DNA of 33,422 nucleotides from Saccoglossus kowalevskii (Eukaryota; Hemichordata; Enteropneusta; Harrimaniidae): positions 367,715 through 401,136 of the forward strand of contig NW_003109080.1 in the NCBI RefSeq assembly GCF_000003605.2, in the 5' to 3' direction. This document shows, piece after piece, positions 1 through 10,371 of this stretch. The notes under the pieces were generated by a model, which did not search any database, was not told the origin of the DNA, and saw only the letters and a list, made by a program, of their open reading frames with translations. Each line of letters opens with the position of its first letter. Position 1 is the first letter of the stretch. The translations under genes and the position numbers were made by a program.

Positions 1-1016
1 TTCAGGTCGGTAAAATATGGTAACTCGCATAGGATGGAACTGTAGCTCCCTGGTTTCGCGTTAACACCACGACGAACAAAATAACCGACAGCGAAACCAA
101 GCGAGCTACAGAACTGCAGCTAACGGTGCCCTATCGTACCAATCCTTCACCACTGTATTCAAACGATCCACGTAGTGTGCTGTTACATTCTCCTTCAAAC
201 CCGGGATTCAACCATTAGGGGCGTTTTAATAAAAAAAAAACAACGCAAATCATGCAAATTCAGCATTTTTAAACCAGTATACTAAAAAAGAAATGCTCAG
301 CGATGCAAAAGAAGGATGGATATTACTTTTCAGTATACACATCTCTGTTTATACAATCCTTCACATATTCTTCTCCCAATTATTCCTGCGTAAAATGGAA
401 TAGCCTCTTCCCATGTTGACATTCTGAGTAAAATCACGTGATAGGCTGTTACAATTGGCTGTTACATACTCTTTCGCCGGTCTGGAAAATGTGTTTAATT
501 AGCTCTCATTCAAGCGACAATGCATATTTCCCAGTGGGAGTGAACGTAGTTCGAATCTGCCATTAAAATATAGGGGTCTTTTCAGCAAAAAACGAATAAC
601 CCTTGAGTGCGCACGATACACTGAGTTTCAGAACAAATCTTGCATTAGTTACAGCAGCAGAATACCACAGAAATATCAGACGAAACATGAAAACACTATA
701 TATTGTATTTTGGCCTGAACCCTCTCTATTGCAATTCAAGGAATTACTCCCATATGTGCAACCATTTTCCACCTTGGTATCACCCAACCCTGAAAACAAA
801 TTCTTAATACCACGCTGAAACGTTTGGTAATAAGTTCCTAGCTTGGGCTTTATTTATTTTTTAATATGAGTAGTATATATTTTTATTATACATTTTCTTT
901 TACTTTATTTTCTTTTAAATTATTATTTATTTACTGGCAGTTTGCACTATAGGCAATCTTTACACCAGCAATCAACAGTTTTGGACGAACACTATATATT
1001 TTGTATTTGGGTGACA
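1..1016. other. Non-coding flank, no gene recognised
   Basis: AT-rich spacer with short homopolymer runs. Only short overlapping open frames without protein-like features are present. I see no RNA gene or element ends before the MITE that follows. Confidence 0.5.
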
Positions 1017-1019
1017 TAA

Positions 1020-1215
1020 GGCCAAAAAAAAAATTGTTTTGTTGCCCTCAGCGACCGACTGAAAAATATGAAATATCGGGTCGCGTTTTTTTCACTTATA
1101 CCTCGGCTATTTACGATACCCTTAGTTTTCACGAGTTTATAAAAAATCCGACCGACCGACCCAATTTTTCAATTTTCCGACTTATGGGCAACATAAGTTG
1201 CTGTTTTTTTTGGCC
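1020..1215. mobile_element. Harbinger-like MITE, 196 bp
   Basis: The element starts GGCCAAAAAAA and ends TTTTTTTTGGCC, and is flanked on both sides by TAA (1017-1019 and 1216-1218). The terminal inverted repeats run inward for about 30 bp: the left arm reaches TTGTTGCCC and the reverse complement of the right arm reaches TATGTTGCCC. A 3-bp TAA/TTA target duplication with GG-starting ends is typical of PIF/Harbinger MITEs. It has no coding capacity. The long frame across it (1001-1348) is read through the transposon and is not a gene. The superfamily is inferred from target site and ends only. Confidence 0.7.
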
Positions 1216-1218
1216 TAA

Positions 1219-1880
1219 CAATAAACAGTTTGCTTTAAATTGCGTTTCTGATCCCGTTTGGGTTTTGTCAGTGTTCTTGGTGCACATTTGTCATAATAAT
1301 GATGTTTGGATATATCATGACAGTTTTTTATATGGATCGAACACTTGACACATACTGTCCGAATTTACCATTGACGTGGGCAAAAAGATGTTCATGTTCA
1401 TCAGTTTGAAAAGTGCGAATTTTTTTGCCAAAATATCGTGAAACTGGTAAACATGGTTTTCATGAACAAAACGAATGATTATTGGGAAATAAGTCACATC
1501 AAATTAATAGTTAGTTATTAATAGTTATTTATTAATTAACTAACATTTAACTATTCTGAGTTCATTACGATGTGCACAACGACAGTGGTATTTGATCTAA
1601 GATTAGTAGTATCCTTTAATACCCTTTAATACTTTAACATCTTTTCAATACTTCTGTTATAAGTACATCCAAATGTTCACAGTTCCAAACATTTATTTGT
1701 TCTCTGTGTAGTCAGTTTTACTACTTGACATATATTCCTTGTCCTCATATCTTTCTTGCTCACTGATTCGTTCGTGTACCGTAATATATGTGATATTTCT
1801 CCTCAATTTGCTTAGGGTATGATGTTTTTCTACACAGAACTCTTGACCCCACTGCCAATTATAATGGCCAACCCAACTTT
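1219..1880. other. Non-coding DNA upstream of ZNFX1, probably intron
   Basis: No coding signal is seen. The stretch ends in a pyrimidine-rich splice acceptor just before the ZNFX1 coding exon, so its 3' part is probably a 5'-UTR intron. An imperfect AT-rich inverted repeat (GTTAGTTATTAAT against ATTAATTAACTAAC) lies near 1510-1546. The promoter and first exon were not identified. Confidence 0.45.
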
Positions 1881-1881
1881 A

Positions 1882-1895
1882 TGTTCTTTTCACAG
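1882..1895 (+). promoter_or_regulatory. Splice acceptor before the ZNFX1 coding exon
   Basis: The sequence TGTTCTTTTCACAG is a pyrimidine-rich tract ending in CAG, with the exon inferred to begin at 1896. It overlaps the first in-frame ATG (1881), which would therefore be intronic. That favours the next in-frame ATG at 1917 as the start. Confidence 0.6.
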
Positions 1896-1916
1896 ATCAA
1901 GTGTACTTTATCAGAC

Positions 1917-4900
1917 ATGGACACACAGGAATTTACCAGACCCACATCTCGGTCAGAGGTTACCCAAAGGAGAAATGGTCGTCACAGGCAAACGTCCCAT
2001 CAAGACAGAACAGAAAGACCTTCGTGGAGGAGCAATAGTCCAGTACGAGATAGACTAAGAGGAATGAACCAGCCACAAAGAAATAATGCACCTAGTTACA
2101 GGGGGAGAAACAGGTTGCATCACTTACCTACAAACTATGCAACACATAGAGAACCTGCTACAGACGAAGCACGACGGCAAGGCCAGAGGAGCAATTTTGG
2201 GAATGATCAACAGCATACTGGGAGAATAATATCCATTCCTGTTCTTAAACAGTTGGTTGAAAAAGACCCAGGAGATATTGTCATGTACTTGACTGGCAGG
2301 CTCAGGGATTTTTCAAACACAATCAATGCAGAGACTTTAGGTGGTCATGCCATTCAATTGATAGTGCGTGTGTTATCAAAAGCTTGTGACTGTCCAATGT
2401 CACATAACCTTGTAATGTTTCTGAATGAAATACAAAACTCCAAATTCGTCCAAACTCACGTCAGTAATTTCATCAATAAAATGCCAACAGAAACTTCTGG
2501 TCGACTACAAGAGGAATTTCCAAAATTCATACACAATACAATTCATTTTCTTCATGAGACATTAACACGATTGCCAAGTTCATATGACAATCTCTGTACA
2601 CCTCTTGCATCATTACAAGTGACGGTGGGTATTCTGAACTCAAGCTGTGTCATGAGAAGTTCTGATATAGATAAAAGCCTAAATGAACTGGTTGCATTGA
2701 GAGATGATTTGATGAATAAGAAAAGAATGGGCCAGAAAGTAAAATCACCAGAGGATGATGAATCAGTTCAAGATGAAATGCATGTAAATGGCCCACCTAA
2801 TGATTTCCGAGAAGTGAGCATTTTCCCAACACCTGAAGATGTTTTGACAAAAGAACAACCTTATATCAGACCCAATATTGTGAGAGGGAAGTACCAAGAT
2901 CTGGACCATTACCTGGATGTTCAGTTTAGGTTATATCGAGAAGATTTTTTGGCTCCATTGCGAGAAGGAATTGATGAGTATATTTCCCAACTTAAAGACA
3001 GAAATATCCGCCGACACTACCAAGACATCCGTGTTTATACAGGAGTTGAAATTGTTCAGTCAGTGTGCACAAACCAAGGCCTATTTCACACTCTACAGTT
3101 TGACATCTCTCGACTTAAAAGAGTTAATTGGGAGTTTTCAAAACGCCTCATATATGGAGCTTTAGTGTGCCTATCCAATGATGACTTCAAAACAATGTAT
3201 TTTGCTACAGTGGCCAATCGTATACCAAAACGTCTTCAAAATGGTCATATTGATGTCAACTTTGTCGGTGGAACACAGACTGTATCAACACTTGTTCAAA
3301 GCTCACAGAGAAGGCAATTTACAATGGTTGAGACATCAGCTTATTTTGAAGCATGTAACCATGTTCTAAAAGCTCTCCAGCAGATCAAAGAAGGAGAACT
3401 TCCCTTTGAGCAGTATTTCCTACACTGTGATACAGATGTACAACCACCAGCTTACATGAGAAGGAGGAACTTCATGTTTCTGGGGTCTCAAAATGATATC
3501 ACATTTGATTTTACCCCTATTTTGAACGTTCCAGTACTGAAGACACCATTATTCGATGATTCTGATAGTGAGGATGAACTTTTAGTAACACCTCTATTCG
3601 AAAGTAACGAAACAAAGAGAGCAACAAAGGTTCCCATACTTAAGAAATCAGCTTGGCCAAGTGCTGATATTCTAGGATTTGATGAGTCCCAGCTAGCAGC
3701 TGTTCATTCAGCTCTAACAAAAGAAATATCAGTTATACAGGGTCCCCCGGGGACAGGAAAGACATACATTGGATTAAAGATTGCACAGCTTTTACTCCAT
3801 AACAGGCCACTATGGAATAAAGAAGAACAACAACCTCTACTTGTTGTCTGTTACACCAATCATGCACTTGATCAATTCTTGGAAGGGATTTATAACTTTC
3901 AGAAGAAGGGCATTGTACGAGCTGGTTCCAGAAGTAGCAGTGAGAAAATGAAGAAGTGCACTCTCTCAGAAATCAAACACAAGAATCGCACAGACCGAGT
4001 TGTCCCAAGAGCCATTTTTACATGTGGCAAAACTATTAAAGACAACATGAAATCATTAGAAGAACAGATCTCAAAGAGTAGAGATTGTCTATATAAATTA
4101 AGCACCAGTCTTATACCGCTCAATATTTTAAGAAAATTTATATCCTATAAACATCAAATAAGCCTGATGCGTTACAGCTTTGGCCGAGGAACAAGGTACA
4201 GTGAGCTTCATTTTTGGCTTGGCATATTTGGTAATCCATTTGAGCAAGTCATGTTTGATGTAGGTTTGTACGAGGAGGAGGAGGAGGAGGAGGAAGAGGA
4301 GGATACTACTAGTGAAGATGAAGAGATGGAAGTAGAGGATCACCAAACACTTTCAGCACACAAGAGCAGATCTAGAGACCAAATGAATAATCATAAACCT
4401 GTTGAAGAAGTGAAAGTTGATACTGAAGCTGACATGCTCCAGCAATTGCGAATCGGTGATGAAGCAGTAGAAATATTAACATCAGATAAACCAACTCGCA
4501 AGCCACGAGCAAAGAAGCACAATGAGAAGCAGAGTGGAGAAGAATGGCAAACTGTTAATAACAAAAAGAAGGTTAAAGGGAGAATAAGAACACATATGCG
4601 AAACAAAGCCAGCATGCACGTGTCTGAAGCAGATGGTGTGCATGATGTTTGGCAACTTCAAATTGAAGATCGTTGGCGACTGTACCATCATTGGTTGAAT
4701 AGATACACCAAGCAACAAGGAGAATGCATTGCACAATTGGAGAGAAAGTATGAAAAAGAAGCTCAGAGACTTCAAGAGATTGGCTTAGAAGAAGACCTTG
4801 AAATTCTTAAAGATGCTGCAGTTATTGGTATGACAACAACTGGTGCTGCAAGATATCGATCAATTTTGCAGCGAGTGAAGCCCAAAATAATAATAGTTGA

Positions 4901-7706
4901 GGAAGCTGCTGAAGTACTCGAAGCTCATATAATTACTGCACTCACGGCTAGCTGTGAACAGCTGATTTTAATTGGTGACCATAAACAACTCAGGCCAACT
5001 CCAAATGTCTATAAATTAGCTCGTAAATTCAATCTAGATTATTCCCTTTTTGAAAGGATGATCAAGAATAACATGCACTGTGACTGTTTGGAGCTGCAAC
5101 ATCGAATGCGACCAGAAATTTCTGTATTGATGGATCATATATATGTTGGACTTAAAGACCATGAATCTGTGTTTGAGTATGAAAATGTCAAAGGTGTAGG
5201 ATCCAATGTTTTCTTCATCAACCACAAATACCCAGAAATTGAAAATGAAGAGCTACTGAGTCATGCAAATGAACATGAAGCAATGTATGTTGCTGCGCTG
5301 TGTCGGTACATCCTTCTCCAAGGTTATGACCCATCACGTGTCACAGTCCTTACAACATACAAAGGTCAACTGTTCAAATTAAAAGGAATAATGAAGAAGA
5401 TGTCTATTTTTGGTGGAGTACATGTGACTGCAGTTGACAACTTCCAAGGAGAAGAGAATGATATCATCATCCTATCATTAGTAAGGAGCAACAGTCAGGG
5501 TAAAATTGGTTTCCTGGCAGTAGAGAACAGAGTTTGTGTGGCATTGTCAAGGGCCAAAATTGGATTCTACTGTGTTGGAAACATCTCATTTCTTGCTGAT
5601 CACAGTGAACTGTGGAAGAAGATACAGGCAGATATGGAGAGGAGAGATTGTATAGGAACCTCTTTACTTTTGCGGTGTCAAAACCATCCAGGTACAACAA
5701 TAGAAGCCAAAACAGAGAAAGATTTTCACAGTGCGCCTGAAGGTGGGTGCATGAAACCTTGTGAAGCACGCTTGAAATGTGGACATGTATGTGTACTCAC
5801 ATGTCACCCAGCTGATCCAGAACACAAGATTTATAAATGTCGTAAGCCATGTGTCAGAAAGATTTGTGACCAGAAACACCCATGTCTGAAACCATGCTTT
5901 GAAGAATGTGGCAATTGTATGACAAAAATCCCTAAGATTATACCAAGATGTGATCACTTGCAAGATGTACCATGTAGCGTGGACCCAGAGGACTTTGTTT
6001 GTCTTGAAAAATGCAAGAAAACCCTAGAATGTGGACACCAGTGTACAAATGTATGTGGCGTTAGATGTGTTCTTCCAAAAAATTGTAGGGAATATATTTC
6101 ACGAATTTGGCCATGTGGACATGAGGTGGAAACTATGTGTAGAAATAAGCCTGAAGACTATCCATGTCCTGAAAAATGTAAAGAACAGTTGAGCTGTGGT
6201 GATGGCTGTGGAGGCACCTGCGGCACATGCAGTCATGGAAGGCTACATATTGAATGTAAAGCGCACTGTGGTCGGACTCTGGTCTGTGGCCATTCCTGTA
6301 AAGGTGACTGTACAGTATATTGTCCACCCTGTAGTCTTCCATGTGAAAATCGTTGTTCCCATGGAAAATGTCAGGGTGAGTGTGGACAACCCTGTAATAC
6401 TTGTGCTGAAAGGTGTCAGTGGCGATGTCAACACTACAGGTGTACCAAATTGTGTGGTGAAAAATGCAATCGTCCTCGATGTGATCAACCATGCAAGAAA
6501 ATTCTCAAGTGTCGACATTCATGTATTGGTTTGTGTGGTGAACCCTGCCCTAAGAAATGTCGAATTTGTGATCGTAAAGAGGTGACTGAAATTTTCTTTG
6601 GTGATGAAGATGAACCTGATGCTCTTTTTATTGAACTTGAAGATTGTGGACATGTTTTTGAAGTTAATGGACTGGACCAATGGGTTGATGATAATCAAGA
6701 TTCCAGCACCGAAGATGATGTAATTCAGTTAAAAGTGTGTCCAAGATGTAAAACTCCAATACGAAAAAATCTTCGCTATGGAAATGTTATCAAAAGCATA
6801 CTGTCAGACATAGAAGTGGTAAAGCAGAAGATCCTTGGAGATAAAGACAGCATAGAGCTGAAAGTTGATGAGCTGAGATACAGACTTGACAATTTAACAG
6901 ATCGTGGAGTGCTTGGTGGTAATGGCGATGATGCGAATGCCAAACAGCAAATACTAGACATGCTTGTAGCACCTGACGTCCTCTCATCTGAAAACCTCCA
7001 CGCTATAGAAAACCAAATTAATTTACTAGAAGCTGCTTCTGGAGTAGAGAAATTATTTGCAAAGGGAATGAAGAACATTTTCATTACTTCATTACGGAGG
7101 GACTCAACTACTCGACAAGATGTTGCACTTGTAGACAGTCATATACAAAGGTTTATAAAATGGTTGATGTATTGGAAGTACCGAATGACAGACCAGGCCT
7201 TACAAGATGCTGAGACTGAAATATCTAGGCTCAATTTAATAGCCAATCTGTATATTTTAGAGGCAGGCATTAGAAAGCATGAGATGGAAGTTACACAGAA
7301 AAGAAGAAATGCTCTAGACAGCTTGCATAAAACCATAAAAAATGGTGAGAAGATGGAGAAAACTAAAATTGATGAGTGGAAAAAGTATCTGAAGATGGTT
7401 CAGTCCAGTTATCCAGTACTTCAGCCATTGTCAAATGAGTTAAAGGCAGAAATAGTTAAAGCAGTTGGGCTTTCTGCTGGACATTGGTACAAATGTCCCA
7501 ACGGTCACTTCTATGCCATCGGAGAATGCGGTGGAGCAAGTGAAAGGGGGACATGTCCTGAATGTGGTAAAGCTATAGGAGGAATGAATCATAGGCTGGA
7601 AGATGGGAATGCTCATGCACCAGAAATGGATGGATCTCGCTATGCAGCGTACTCTGATGAGGCTAATATGAATATTCACAATTTTGATATTGATGACCTA
7701 TTTTAA
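1917..7706 (+). CDS. ZNFX1: NFX1-type zinc finger-containing protein 1 (ZNFX1) homologue, SF1 RNA helicase
   Basis: This encodes 1929 aa, close to the size of vertebrate ZNFX1. Seen in order: a basic, Arg-rich N-terminus; the UPF1-like SF1 helicase core with Walker A GPPGTGKT (609-616), VEEAAEV Walker B (from about 994), GDHKQLRP (1020-1027), HRMRPEI (from 1062), FQGEEND (from 1176) and ALSRAK (from 1209); a Cys/His-rich array of NFX1-type zinc fingers (about 1278-1552); a helical region; and a C-terminal RZ-type finger (from about 1855, with CPNGHFY and CPECGK). An acidic Glu-rich linker (about 785-806) lies between helicase motifs Ia and II. Known for the family: ZNFX1 binds dsRNA and acts in antiviral signalling in mammals, and in small-RNA inheritance in C. 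elegans granules. I chose the ATG at 1917 because the earlier in-frame ATG sits in the acceptor tract and 1917 has a purine at -3 and G at +4. All motifs are intact and no frameshift is seen. The coding region has no introns. Confidence 0.96.
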   Translation: MDTQEFTRPTSRSEVTQRRNGRHRQTSHQDRTERPSWRSNSPVRDRLRGMNQPQRNNAPSYRGRNRLHHLPTNYATHREPATDEARRQGQRSNFGNDQQHTGRIISIPVLKQLVEKDPGDIVMYLTGRLRDFSNTINAETLGGHAIQLIVRVLSKACDCPMSHNLVMFLNEIQNSKFVQTHVSNFINKMPTETSGRLQEEFPKFIHNTIHFLHETLTRLPSSYDNLCTPLASLQVTVGILNSSCVMRSSDIDKSLNELVALRDDLMNKKRMGQKVKSPEDDESVQDEMHVNGPPNDFREVSIFPTPEDVLTKEQPYIRPNIVRGKYQDLDHYLDVQFRLYREDFLAPLREGIDEYISQLKDRNIRRHYQDIRVYTGVEIVQSVCTNQGLFHTLQFDISRLKRVNWEFSKRLIYGALVCLSNDDFKTMYFATVANRIPKRLQNGHIDVNFVGGTQTVSTLVQSSQRRQFTMVETSAYFEACNHVLKALQQIKEGELPFEQYFLHCDTDVQPPAYMRRRNFMFLGSQNDITFDFTPILNVPVLKTPLFDDSDSEDELLVTPLFESNETKRATKVPILKKSAWPSADILGFDESQLAAVHSALTKEISVIQGPPGTGKTYIGLKIAQLLLHNRPLWNKEEQQPLLVVCYTNHALDQFLEGIYNFQKKGIVRAGSRSSSEKMKKCTLSEIKHKNRTDRVVPRAIFTCGKTIKDNMKSLEEQISKSRDCLYKLSTSLIPLNILRKFISYKHQISLMRYSFGRGTRYSELHFWLGIFGNPFEQVMFDVGLYEEEEEEEEEEDTTSEDEEMEVEDHQTLSAHKSRSRDQMNNHKPVEEVKVDTEADMLQQLRIGDEAVEILTSDKPTRKPRAKKHNEKQSGEEWQTVNNKKKVKGRIRTHMRNKASMHVSEADGVHDVWQLQIEDRWRLYHHWLNRYTKQQGECIAQLERKYEKEAQRLQEIGLEEDLEILKDAAVIGMTTTGAARYRSILQRVKPKIIIVEEAAEVLEAHIITALTASCEQLILIGDHKQLRPTPNVYKLARKFNLDYSLFERMIKNNMHCDCLELQHRMRPEISVLMDHIYVGLKDHESVFEYENVKGVGSNVFFINHKYPEIENEELLSHANEHEAMYVAALCRYILLQGYDPSRVTVLTTYKGQLFKLKGIMKKMSIFGGVHVTAVDNFQGEENDIIILSLVRSNSQGKIGFLAVENRVCVALSRAKIGFYCVGNISFLADHSELWKKIQADMERRDCIGTSLLLRCQNHPGTTIEAKTEKDFHSAPEGGCMKPCEARLKCGHVCVLTCHPADPEHKIYKCRKPCVRKICDQKHPCLKPCFEECGNCMTKIPKIIPRCDHLQDVPCSVDPEDFVCLEKCKKTLECGHQCTNVCGVRCVLPKNCREYISRIWPCGHEVETMCRNKPEDYPCPEKCKEQLSCGDGCGGTCGTCSHGRLHIECKAHCGRTLVCGHSCKGDCTVYCPPCSLPCENRCSHGKCQGECGQPCNTCAERCQWRCQHYRCTKLCGEKCNRPRCDQPCKKILKCRHSCIGLCGEPCPKKCRICDRKEVTEIFFGDEDEPDALFIELEDCGHVFEVNGLDQWVDDNQDSSTEDDVIQLKVCPRCKTPIRKNLRYGNVIKSILSDIEVVKQKILGDKDSIELKVDELRYRLDNLTDRGVLGGNGDDANAKQQILDMLVAPDVLSSENLHAIENQINLLEAASGVEKLFAKGMKNIFITSLRRDSTTRQDVALVDSHIQRFIKWLMYWKYRMTDQALQDAETEISRLNLIANLYILEAGIRKHEMEVTQKRRNALDSLHKTIKNGEKMEKTKIDEWKKYLKMVQSSYPVLQPLSNELKAEIVKAVGLSAGHWYKCPNGHFYAIGECGGASERGTCPECGKAIGGMNHRLEDGNAHAPEMDGSRYAAYSDEANMNIHNFDIDDLF
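4272..4302 (+). repeat. GAG trinucleotide run encoding poly-Glu in ZNFX1
   Basis: A near-perfect GAG/GAA run encodes about ten consecutive Glu residues and is followed by a further acidic stretch ending in EVEDH. It falls in the variable linker of the helicase core, where length variation would be tolerated. Confidence 0.9.
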
Positions 7707-7731
7707 AGAAACACTTCATAACATGTAAGTT

Positions 7732-7746
7732 ATATTATTATTATTA

Positions 7747-7814
<68 letters not shown>

Positions 7815-7815
7815 T
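7732..7815. repeat. TTA microsatellite in the ZNFX1 3' region
   Basis: About 28 TTA/ATT units with one interruption (TTATTGTTA) lie about 25 bp after the ZNFX1 stop codon, inside the probable 3' UTR. Confidence 0.95.
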
Positions 7816-7950
7816 TGGTGCTGGTACTTAACATTATTTGTATTTATGTCCCAGACTACAGGTATACATCGAACTTCAAGGATAATTGTAGACTGATTTG
7901 TTCTGGAAAAAGAGATAGACGTAATGCGTTTTAAGAAGACTTAAACATTG

Positions 7951-7956
7951 AATAAA
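7951..7956 (+). terminator. Candidate polyadenylation signal for ZNFX1
   Basis: This is the first clear AATAAA downstream of the ZNFX1 stop, about 245 bp away. Other AATAAA motifs occur further on, near 9534, so the real 3' end needs transcript data. Confidence 0.45.
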
Positions 7957-9951
7957 AACTATTTGCAGAAGATTTAGGCAAAGCCACATATTGTATCTAT
8001 AATGCACAGACCTATTCAGTAATTTGGATGGAAAGCTCAATTGCGTTTTCAGTATTTGGTAAAAAATAGAAGTGTAAATATTGTAACATTGTTTTACATC
8101 ATATTTTTATGAACTTGTTAATTTCCTGGAACCATTTTTAATTGGAGAATCGGGTTTAGAGAATTTACAGGATTAAGGATGCCTTCATTTACATGGCGAT
8201 AATTGTCATTATCTCACCACGTTTGGCTTACGTAAGATTAGTGGACACATGTTATGATTAACGCCAGTTAAACTTACTTTCTTGTAGTGATATGCAACAT
8301 ACATTAACATTTACAGCACTTTGCATTTTAATGTCAGTCGGATTTGTTATGCACTCATCAATGTTTACCATCGGAAAGGGGTGCTTGGTGAACCCAAGCA
8401 GATTTGACCGCCATGATAAAATCACTTTTATTTGATTTTACAGTCGTTTTTTATAATGATCATTTCACACCTCCTTCGGATATTTAGCATTTGTTCATCT
8501 AGCGGACAAACAATGATGTGCCTTATGGTACACTTTTCACTTACTTATACAGACAGCATACAATTGGTACATTTAATGTACGAACATTTTAGTTAGAAAA
8601 TATTGATTGACCTTAGTGTATTCACTTTCAAAATGTATTCTAGTATATACGTCATCCATTATGTTCTACATATGTTCATATATTAGTTTGACAATCGGAT
8701 TAAAAATGTTGTATAACGGCTATTGAAGTTGAAAATTCAGCGAAATCATACAATTCTGGTCGCGTTTGATGAATTTCGTTCGTTCAAACTTAGTACATTC
8801 ATTTGTTATTATAAGATGTTGATGTATTTAATGTTTTCTTTTGATCATATTAAAAATGGCCGACAGGCAGTCATTTTAATTAATGCTGTAACAGAGCCAC
8901 ATTTCTGACACGCTTTGACCGGTCATGTTTGAATTTTATATATAAATCATACATCATGATATACATATGTGACACATGCAATCGTGTCACAAACAAATTC
9001 AAGATGGCTGAATGCCGGTCATTTTAATATTGATAATACATCCAGAATTCCCGTTATACTTGCACAGCTTTTGTTCAAACTTGAAACATACTTTGAACAT
9101 AATGGAACTATATATTTTTCAGATGAGATTCGAAATGTCTGAATGAAATGTTAACGAATGCTGTTGTAGGGTAGTGCCATGTCTCTGACATGCCTTGAAC
9201 AACTTCGTCATGTCATCACGTGACTTGTTGAATTACAGTTTATCTTAACCCTATCATTTCTTTCACCTTTTACAAAATTGATTTCCACGATTTTTCAAAT
9301 GAAACTTTTTTTGTGTTAGTCAAAAATAATGTACTTTTCTCTTAATTATACATATTAGAATTGTCGAATTTATCTATCTACGAAACTTAGAAATCCAGTG
9401 AATGTAGATTGTGTGTGTGCACTATATTAGTATATTATGTAGTTTAGAATCTCAGACAAATGTAATTTTACATTAGGGTAATATGTATATCATTGCTATA
9501 ACTGTTGTGGTTTGGTGGATCTATTTTATTGGGAATAAATAATTATACATCCAAATTTATGGTATTATTATTAATTTATGGTACTAGTAGTTAGTGTCAT
9601 AACACATTAGAACAGCATATCCTCATGTAAAATCAAACCATCAGGTCAAACAGAAGGCAAAAAATGGCCGCTGGATTTCTAAAAATTGAACATGCAAAGA
9701 ACATTACATTCACTGAGAGGGGTCGTGATCGATCCTCCCTTTTGCAGCCACACAACAATGGTTGGTTCGGTGAAGCAAGCAATCGTATACAATTGCAGAA
9801 TACAAATATTTATTGACAACCAGTATATGTTTGAATCTCTCAGTTGATATTCGTAAATTTGAAAATTACAATGTTTAAGCTTCATTCTAAATCAGTGTTC
9901 AGGAAAAAATGCCATCGGCAAGTGTGACATCTGCGTATAAGTATTGTTTAC
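7957..9951. other. Intergenic AT-rich DNA, no gene recognised
   Basis: No coding signal is visible on either strand. The 8775-9240 part contains diverged internal repeats, listed separately. The rest is unique to the eye. Confidence 0.5.
8775..9240. repeat. Diverged tandem-like repeat
   Basis: Two loosely matching units are offset by about 295 bp. Shared pieces are GTTCAAACTT (8778-8795 and about 9073), a block containing ATGGC-CGGTCATTTTAAT (8855 and 9003), AATGCTGT (8881 and about 9154), and TCTGACA followed by TTGA..CGTCATGT (8904 and 9185). Similarity is patchy, so this is an old repeat or a fragment of a dispersed family. Confidence 0.35.
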
Positions 9952-9955
9952 TTAA

Positions 9956-10111
9956 AGCGGGGTGTAGTCACCTGCGCATGCGTGAGTTGGCCATATCGTG
10001 TCATTGTTTACAAACAAGCGTCTACCCATGAGCCTTTGCGTTCGTAGCGTGTGTTGTTATCATCGCTTGGGACTCAACTCCCGCGCGTGCGCAGGTGACA
10101 ACCCTTCCGCT
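9956..10111 (+). mobile_element. TTAA-type MITE, copy 1
   Basis: One of five copies of a roughly 155-bp element with ends AGCGGG...CCCGCT next to TTAA, followed inward by TCACCTGCGCATGCG and ending GCGCAGGTGA. The shared core includes TTGTTTACAAACAAGCG and CTACCCATGAGCCT. Here TTAA is intact on the left (9952-9955) and reads TTAC on the right. It is non-coding. TTAA targets suggest a piggyBac-like mobiliser, but this is inferred from the ends only. Confidence 0.75.
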
Positions 10112-10270
10112 TTACTCATGTACTCATAGTGGCCACTAAACTTGACCGACTTTGAGGGGAACCATAACAATAAACAATGTTCACTACCAGTTAATGATAA
10201 ACATTTTAACAACATCGCATGTATAACAATGTGCACATCATTCATGTGAATATTGCGTAATCTAAACTGC

Positions 10271-10276
10271 ATTTAT
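10271..10276 (-). terminator. Candidate polyadenylation signal for glycosyltransferase A
   Basis: TTTATT on the plus strand reads AATAAA on the minus strand, about 95 bp after the stop of gene A. The spacing suits a short 3' UTR. Confidence 0.5.
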
Positions 10277-10371
10277 TTTTAGAGCAACGTGGCAGAACCG
10301 TACAAATAAAAAATAGCGGACTGTAGTCGCATCATTAATTTTCGGCATATTATATCAATTCAATACTAACA

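Noticed and set aside
1001..1348. 115-codon plus-strand frame
   Set aside because: It lies mostly inside the Harbinger-like MITE and has no protein-like features.
1881..1916. The upstream in-frame ATG as ZNFX1 start
   Set aside because: This ATG is part of the pyrimidine tract of a splice acceptor (CAG at 1893-1895), so it would not be in mature mRNA.
6133..6585. Open frames of 91-129 codons on both strands inside ZNFX1
   Set aside because: They are shadows of the Cys-rich zinc-finger coding sequence in other frames.
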